Positions 60,187 to 64,000 of a stretch of DNA of 64,000 nt are shown here, in pieces. The position numbers were made by a program, and so were the translations under genes. Every line of letters starts with the position of its first letter. Positions within the stretch are counted from its first letter, which is position 1. This DNA is from Stenotrophomonas bentonitica (GTDB lineage: Bacteria > Pseudomonadota > Gammaproteobacteria > Xanthomonadales > Xanthomonadaceae), in contig NZ_JAAZUH010000003.1 of NCBI RefSeq assembly GCF_013185915.1, positions 310,001 to 374,000 of the forward strand, given 5' to 3'. The notes under the pieces were generated by a model. It made no database searches and was not told where the DNA came from. It worked only from the letters and a program-made list of their open reading frames with translations.

Positions 60187-63100
60187 TCAGAAGTTCCAGG
60201 TCGCCATCAGCTGGGTGTAGCGCGGGGCCTGCCAGCGGGTCCCGGTGTTGAAGGTGTTCTCGCGGTACTGGCCCGGCTGGGCTTCGTAGCGCTGGTGGAC
60301 GTTGATGACGGTCTGGTTGTTGAACAGGTTGAACACCGAGAGCCGCACGCTCAGGTCGATGCCTTCCACCGGCAGGCGCCAGGTGACGTTGGCGCCCATG
60401 GTCCAGGTCCACGGCAGGCGACCGTACGCGCCGCGCGGGGTGTATTCGAACTGGCGCTGGTTGTACGGGCCGGAACAGTTGGCCACGCACAGCCAGCCGG
60501 TGCCACCGCCGCCGCTTTCGTTGGAGGTGCTGCCGCCGGCCACGGTGTCGCCCGGCCACATCACGCCGAAAGCGGTGATCGGGCCGCCGGACAACACCTG
60601 CAGGGTGGTGCCGAACGACCAGGTTTCATTCAACGCGTACGCCGCGCGGAACTTGAACTGGTGGCGGAAGTCATTGAACAGCACGCCATAGCGTTCGTTG
60701 TTGGACGGGTGGTCCCAGTGCTGGACCATGCCGGTGTCGCCATAGCCGGTATCGGAGTTGACCGGCCCTTCGAAGTTGCCGTCGCTGCGCGACCACAGGT
60801 AGGAGGCGTTGAACAGCCACTTCTCGTCCCAGCCACGGTCGATCTGGAATTCCAGCGCCTTGTAGGTGCGCTTGGGCTTGGAATAGCCGACCACTTCGCC
60901 GCTGCCGCCCTTGCGGTAACCGCTGTTGGCGGTGTCGATGGTGATCCAGCCTTCGGTTGCGCAGCCGATGCTGGAGTCGCCCCAGATGGTCAGGTTCTCA
61001 CCCGGGTTGGCGATCGGCCACAGGGTGGTGCCGGTCGGGCCGCACGGGGTGTAGTTCAGGCGCATGTCGTCCAGCGCGCGGTCCATGGTGCGGTAGGTGG
61101 CGTTGACGCCCCACGACCAGGCCTGGTTGATCATGCTCTGGAAGCCGAGGATGTACTCGTCCTGGTAGACCGCCTTGAGGTCGCGGTCCACGCTCTGGCG
61201 AAGGTCGGCCGCACCGGTGTTCATGCGGGTGTCGACCGGGCCGATCTGCTGGCCGATGATCGGCGCCGCGTACGGCGCGCCGGTGACCGGGTTGGCCTGC
61301 TGCTGCCAGCCGTCGAGCACGAAGTAGGAGTACTCGTCGGTGAGGCCGCCGGCGAAGTTGACGTTGATGTTGTTGGTGACCGGCAGGTAATAGCGGCCGG
61401 CGTTACCGAACAGCTTGGTGGTGGCGTCGCCCTTCACGTCCCAGGAGAAGCCCACGCGCGGCGCGATGAGGTCGTCCATCTTGATGAAGGCGTCGCCGTC
61501 GGCGGTGCGGTTCTCGAAGCGGTCCCAGCGCACGCCCAGGTTGAGCATGAGGTTGGGGGTGATGTTCCAGATGTCTTCGAGGTAGAAGGCGTTGGCTTCG
61601 GTTTCAAAGGTACCGCCGGACACGCGGTTGCGACCGCGCAGCATCTCGGTGACGCCCGGCGGTACGAACGCGTTGGCGCCGTCCCACACTTCATCGCCCG
61701 GGCGGGCCACGTAGGCGGTGTAGCTGAGCTGGGTCGGACCCGGATAGCGGGTGGACTGCTCGGTGGTCATCAGCTCGCGGTCCACGCCGAAGCGCAGCAG
61801 GTGGCGGCCGAGCTGCCATTCGAAGTCCAGGCGCGCCACGTCGCGGGTGTCGTCGCGCTCGGCCACGGCGGCGCCGGTCGGGTGGCAACCCGGGCGCAGG
61901 CCGTTGAGCTTGTACAGGCGCGAGGCGTAGCTGGCGTCGGTGAATACCGGGCTGCAGGCTTCGTCCAGCGAGGAATTGGTGAAGGCCCGCTGGTTGTTCT
62001 GGCCGACCATGGCACGCGCGGTGAAGGTTTCACCGAAGTGGCCGGTATAGGTGGCCGAGTAGTTGCGGCCGCCGGTCTCGGTGACCGAATCGCCGCCCCA
62101 CTGGCCGATCTCGTTCGCGTCCCAGTCGTAGTTGTAGGAGCCGTTCGTGACGTCGCCTTCGTCGGAGAAGCCCAGCAGCGAGATGCTGTGGTTGTCGGTG
62201 ATGTTCCAGTCGAGCTTGGCGCCCCAGAAGCCGTTGTCGGCTTCGTTCTTGAACCAGGTCAGGGCGTCGTTGGAGGTGTTGTGGCCGCTGTCGTTGCGAT
62301 CTTCGTACATCGCGAACAGGAACAGGCGGTCCTGTACGAGCGCGCCGGAGCCCCACACGTTGGTCTTGAAGAACGAGCTGTCGTCACGGCTGGCGTAGGA
62401 ATGCGGGGTGCCGTCGCGATGGAAGTGGTCGCGCCCGCTGGAGCGCCACGCGCTCGGTTCGGCGGTGATCTCGATGCCGCCCTTGAGCTCGTTGCTGCCC
62501 GAGCGGGTCACGGCGTTGATCACGCCGCCGGTGGAACGGCCGAACTCAACGGAGTAGCCGCCGGTCTTGACCTGGAACTCGTTGAAGAACGCGAACGGTG
62601 CGCTGGAGAAGCCACGCCGGGTGTACATGTCGGTGACGTTGAGACCGTTGATGAACACCGCGTTCTCGGCCACCGAGGAACCGGCGAACGACAGGCCGCC
62701 GAAGGTGGAGTTGCCGCCGACCACGCCGGGGGCGAGCAGCGCCACTGCGGAAAGGTCCTGCGCCACCGGCAGGCGTTCCAGCTCCTGGCGGTTGACGTTG
62801 AACGAGGTTTCGGTGGTGGACACGTCCACCCGGTTGACCACGCGCGTACCGACCACCTGCAGCGCGTCCAGGTTGACCACGCCGCCGCCACTGCCGAGGT
62901 TGACCGTGGTGGTGCCGCCGATGGCCACGCTCACGGCGACCGGATCACCCAGGTTCTGGCCGTCGCGGCTGAGCTGCAGCTGGTAGTTGCCCACCGGCAG
63001 CTGGCCGAGGCGATAGGTGCCGTCGGCGCTGGCGGTGACCGTGCGGGTCTGCCCGGTACTGGTGCTGACCACGGTGATCTGGTCGCCGGCGCTGGCACGA

Positions 63101-63213
63101 CCGGCCACGGCACCACTGACCGCCTGCGCGAATGCCACGGTGGGCAACAGGCTGCCCAGGCACGCTCCCAACGCGACGCACAGCGCCGCCCGCTTCAAAC
63201 CGTTCGCTTTCAT
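60187..63213 (-). CDS. Oar-like TonB-dependent outer membrane receptor
   Basis: 1008 residues. A signal peptide (cleavage after AFAQ) is followed by a carboxypeptidase-regulatory-like domain (~30-110, TASADGTYRLGQLPVGNYQL), the plug (~115-250, with SVAENAVFINGLNVTDMYTR and EFGRSTGGVINAVTRSGSNE) and a long barrel ending in YTQLMATWNF. Oar-type receptors import large peptides or glycans, or help export; the substrate is unknown. The transglutaminase-like gene upstream may belong to the same unit. Confidence 0.9.
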   Translation of the reverse strand: MKANGLKRAALCVALGACLGSLLPTVAFAQAVSGAVAGRASAGDQITVVSTSTGQTRTVTASADGTYRLGQLPVGNYQLQLSRDGQNLGDPVAVSVAIGGTTTVNLGSGGGVVNLDALQVVGTRVVNRVDVSTTETSFNVNRQELERLPVAQDLSAVALLAPGVVGGNSTFGGLSFAGSSVAENAVFINGLNVTDMYTRRGFSSAPFAFFNEFQVKTGGYSVEFGRSTGGVINAVTRSGSNELKGGIEITAEPSAWRSSGRDHFHRDGTPHSYASRDDSSFFKTNVWGSGALVQDRLFLFAMYEDRNDSGHNTSNDALTWFKNEADNGFWGAKLDWNITDNHSISLLGFSDEGDVTNGSYNYDWDANEIGQWGGDSVTETGGRNYSATYTGHFGETFTARAMVGQNNQRAFTNSSLDEACSPVFTDASYASRLYKLNGLRPGCHPTGAAVAERDDTRDVARLDFEWQLGRHLLRFGVDRELMTTEQSTRYPGPTQLSYTAYVARPGDEVWDGANAFVPPGVTEMLRGRNRVSGGTFETEANAFYLEDIWNITPNLMLNLGVRWDRFENRTADGDAFIKMDDLIAPRVGFSWDVKGDATTKLFGNAGRYYLPVTNNINVNFAGGLTDEYSYFVLDGWQQQANPVTGAPYAAPIIGQQIGPVDTRMNTGAADLRQSVDRDLKAVYQDEYILGFQSMINQAWSWGVNATYRTMDRALDDMRLNYTPCGPTGTTLWPIANPGENLTIWGDSSIGCATEGWITIDTANSGYRKGGSGEVVGYSKPKRTYKALEFQIDRGWDEKWLFNASYLWSRSDGNFEGPVNSDTGYGDTGMVQHWDHPSNNERYGVLFNDFRHQFKFRAAYALNETWSFGTTLQVLSGGPITAFGVMWPGDTVAGGSTSNESGGGGTGWLCVANCSGPYNQRQFEYTPRGAYGRLPWTWTMGANVTWRLPVEGIDLSVRLSVFNLFNNQTVINVHQRYEAQPGQYRENTFNTGTRWQAPRYTQLMATWNF

Positions 63214-63255
63214 TCCCTGCTCTCTCCTTCAAGGGTGAAATGGTGATGGTGCTGA

Positions 63256-64000
63256 TTAGTGCGTGGACTTCGCCGGCACGACGTGCGACTGGAAGTCGTA
63301 ATTCCATTGATCGAAGTACAGGTTGCCGCCGGACCATTCGACTTCGCCGCGTTGCGAGTCGACGGTGTCCGAGCGCGGATGCCGTTTGGCCGGTTGGAAC
63401 GGTTGCTGGAAGTCGTCGTTGAAGGCGATGCGGTAGGCGTCGAGCCCACCGAAGTAGAAGTCGCGCAGGGCCGGTTCATTGCTCTGCAGGCGGCCGGTGG
63501 TGACGTCCATCGGCACCCAGCCGTACGGAGCCAGGTACAGCGCGCCCCAGTCGTGCAGGTTGTTGTAGCCCACCGCGTCATCCGAATAGACCATGCCCGA
63601 CTGCCAGCGCGCCGGAATGCCGTTCAGGCGCAGCAGGGCGATCAACAGCAGGGTCTGCTGGCCGCAGTCGGCATGGCCGGCGTGCAGGGCGTAGTCGCTG
63701 ATGTTGGAGATGGTGGAGTATTCGCGCGCGCCGGCCCAGGGAATCTGGTCGACGGCGTCGAACAGCTTCTGCGCGATGGCGTAGGGATGGGTTTCAGTGC
63801 CGACCACGCGCTGCGAGAACGCGCGCAGGGCCGGGGTGAACACCACGTGCGGCGGTTGCTCGGCCAGGTAGGGCTGCAGTGCCGGATCGTTCGGGGTCGG
63901 CAGCACCTTGGCCGGGTCGATGGCGATGTGGCGCGCGTACACGGTGACTGCGTAACGGATCTCGAAGCGCGTGGGCTTACCGGCCACCGCCTTCTGCTGC
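63256..64000 (-). CDS. Transglutaminase-like protein, 5' end cut off by window edge
   Basis: The frame runs out of the window, so only the C-terminal ~247 residues are seen. The transglutaminase-like cysteine protease core is visible: Cys in HADCGQQTLLLIALLRLNGI, His in NNLHDWGALYL and Asp in VPMDVTTG. Such periplasmic proteins cleave or crosslink peptides. It lies 42 bases before the TonB receptor gene in the same direction, which suggests that its product peptides may be linked to uptake by the receptor. Confidence 0.8.
   Translation of the reverse strand, partial: QQKAVAGKPTRFEIRYAVTVYARHIAIDPAKVLPTPNDPALQPYLAEQPPHVVFTPALRAFSQRVVGTETHPYAIAQKLFDAVDQIPWAGAREYSTISNISDYALHAGHADCGQQTLLLIALLRLNGIPARWQSGMVYSDDAVGYNNLHDWGALYLAPYGWVPMDVTTGRLQSNEPALRDFYFGGLDAYRIAFNDDFQQPFQPAKRHPRSDTVDSQRGEVEWSGGNLYFDQWNYDFQSHVVPAKSTH

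Noticed and set aside
59629..63246. A 1205-codon open frame on the plus strand
   Set aside because: It is the antisense of the TonB receptor and serine hydrolase genes, which have full domain sets and signal peptides. Long antisense frames arise from the third-position GC bias.

Overview
The window reads as a chromosomal segment of a Stenotrophomonas-type member of the Xanthomonadaceae. The reasons are the high GC content, the many short GTAG-headed palindromes of the SMAG type with a REP-associated (RAYT) transposase, two proteins with the XVIPCD tail that marks cargo of the Xanthomonadales bacteria-killing type IV secretion system, and core genes (aceE, glnE, an Oar-like TonB receptor) with family-typical features. 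The species assignment is inference; no rRNA or tRNA gene was seen.

Layout. 1-16.8 kb is mostly core or shell: a cut-off TPR-like gene, a lytic transglycosylase, a c-di-GMP phosphodiesterase, an ABC-F ATPase with a structured leader, a MerC-like protein behind a Zur-like box, a DmeR/DmeF cobalt-nickel efflux pair, a RAYT, a methyltransferase, a GAF sensor, a hydrolase, and a BlaI/M56-ankyrin/serine-hydrolase cluster. 16.8-28.4 kb is accessory: two T4SS effector plus lipoprotein (putative immunity) pairs point outward around an HxlR/AcuI pair, an S41 peptidase, a beta-propeller protein, two Sel1-like paralogues (one with an in-frame amber codon) and a 55-residue membrane protein. It ends with a NYN-domain protein.

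28.4-38.8 kb is visibly lower in GC and looks like a defence island. It holds a SymE-like/ribbon-helix-helix pair under a large inverted repeat, an HNH nuclease, and a translationally coupled three-gene operon: an m5C DNA methyltransferase, a protein with an N-terminal MORC/HSP90-like GHKL module and a C-terminal histidine-kinase ATPase, and a receiver-like protein with a HEPN-type R-x4-H motif. Next come decayed pieces and a large HEPN-like/STAND NTPase/TPR protein. A degenerate second copy of the last ~60 codons of aceE lies at 35.9-36.1 kb, so the segment between it and intact aceE is bracketed by aceE 3' ends. That suggests integration at the 3' end of aceE.

38.9-64 kb is again core-like: aceE, a PadR regulator with a siderophore-interacting reductase, a YceI lipoprotein, RutE-type nitroreductase, ELM1-like protein, a DUF2145 pair, a VUT transporter, glnE, an acetate/succinate CoA transferase, an HglS-type dioxygenase, a HAD phosphatase, an EF-hand protein, a D-Ala-D-Ala dipeptidase overlapping a serine hydrolase, an Oar-like TonB receptor, and a transglutaminase-like protein cut by the window end.
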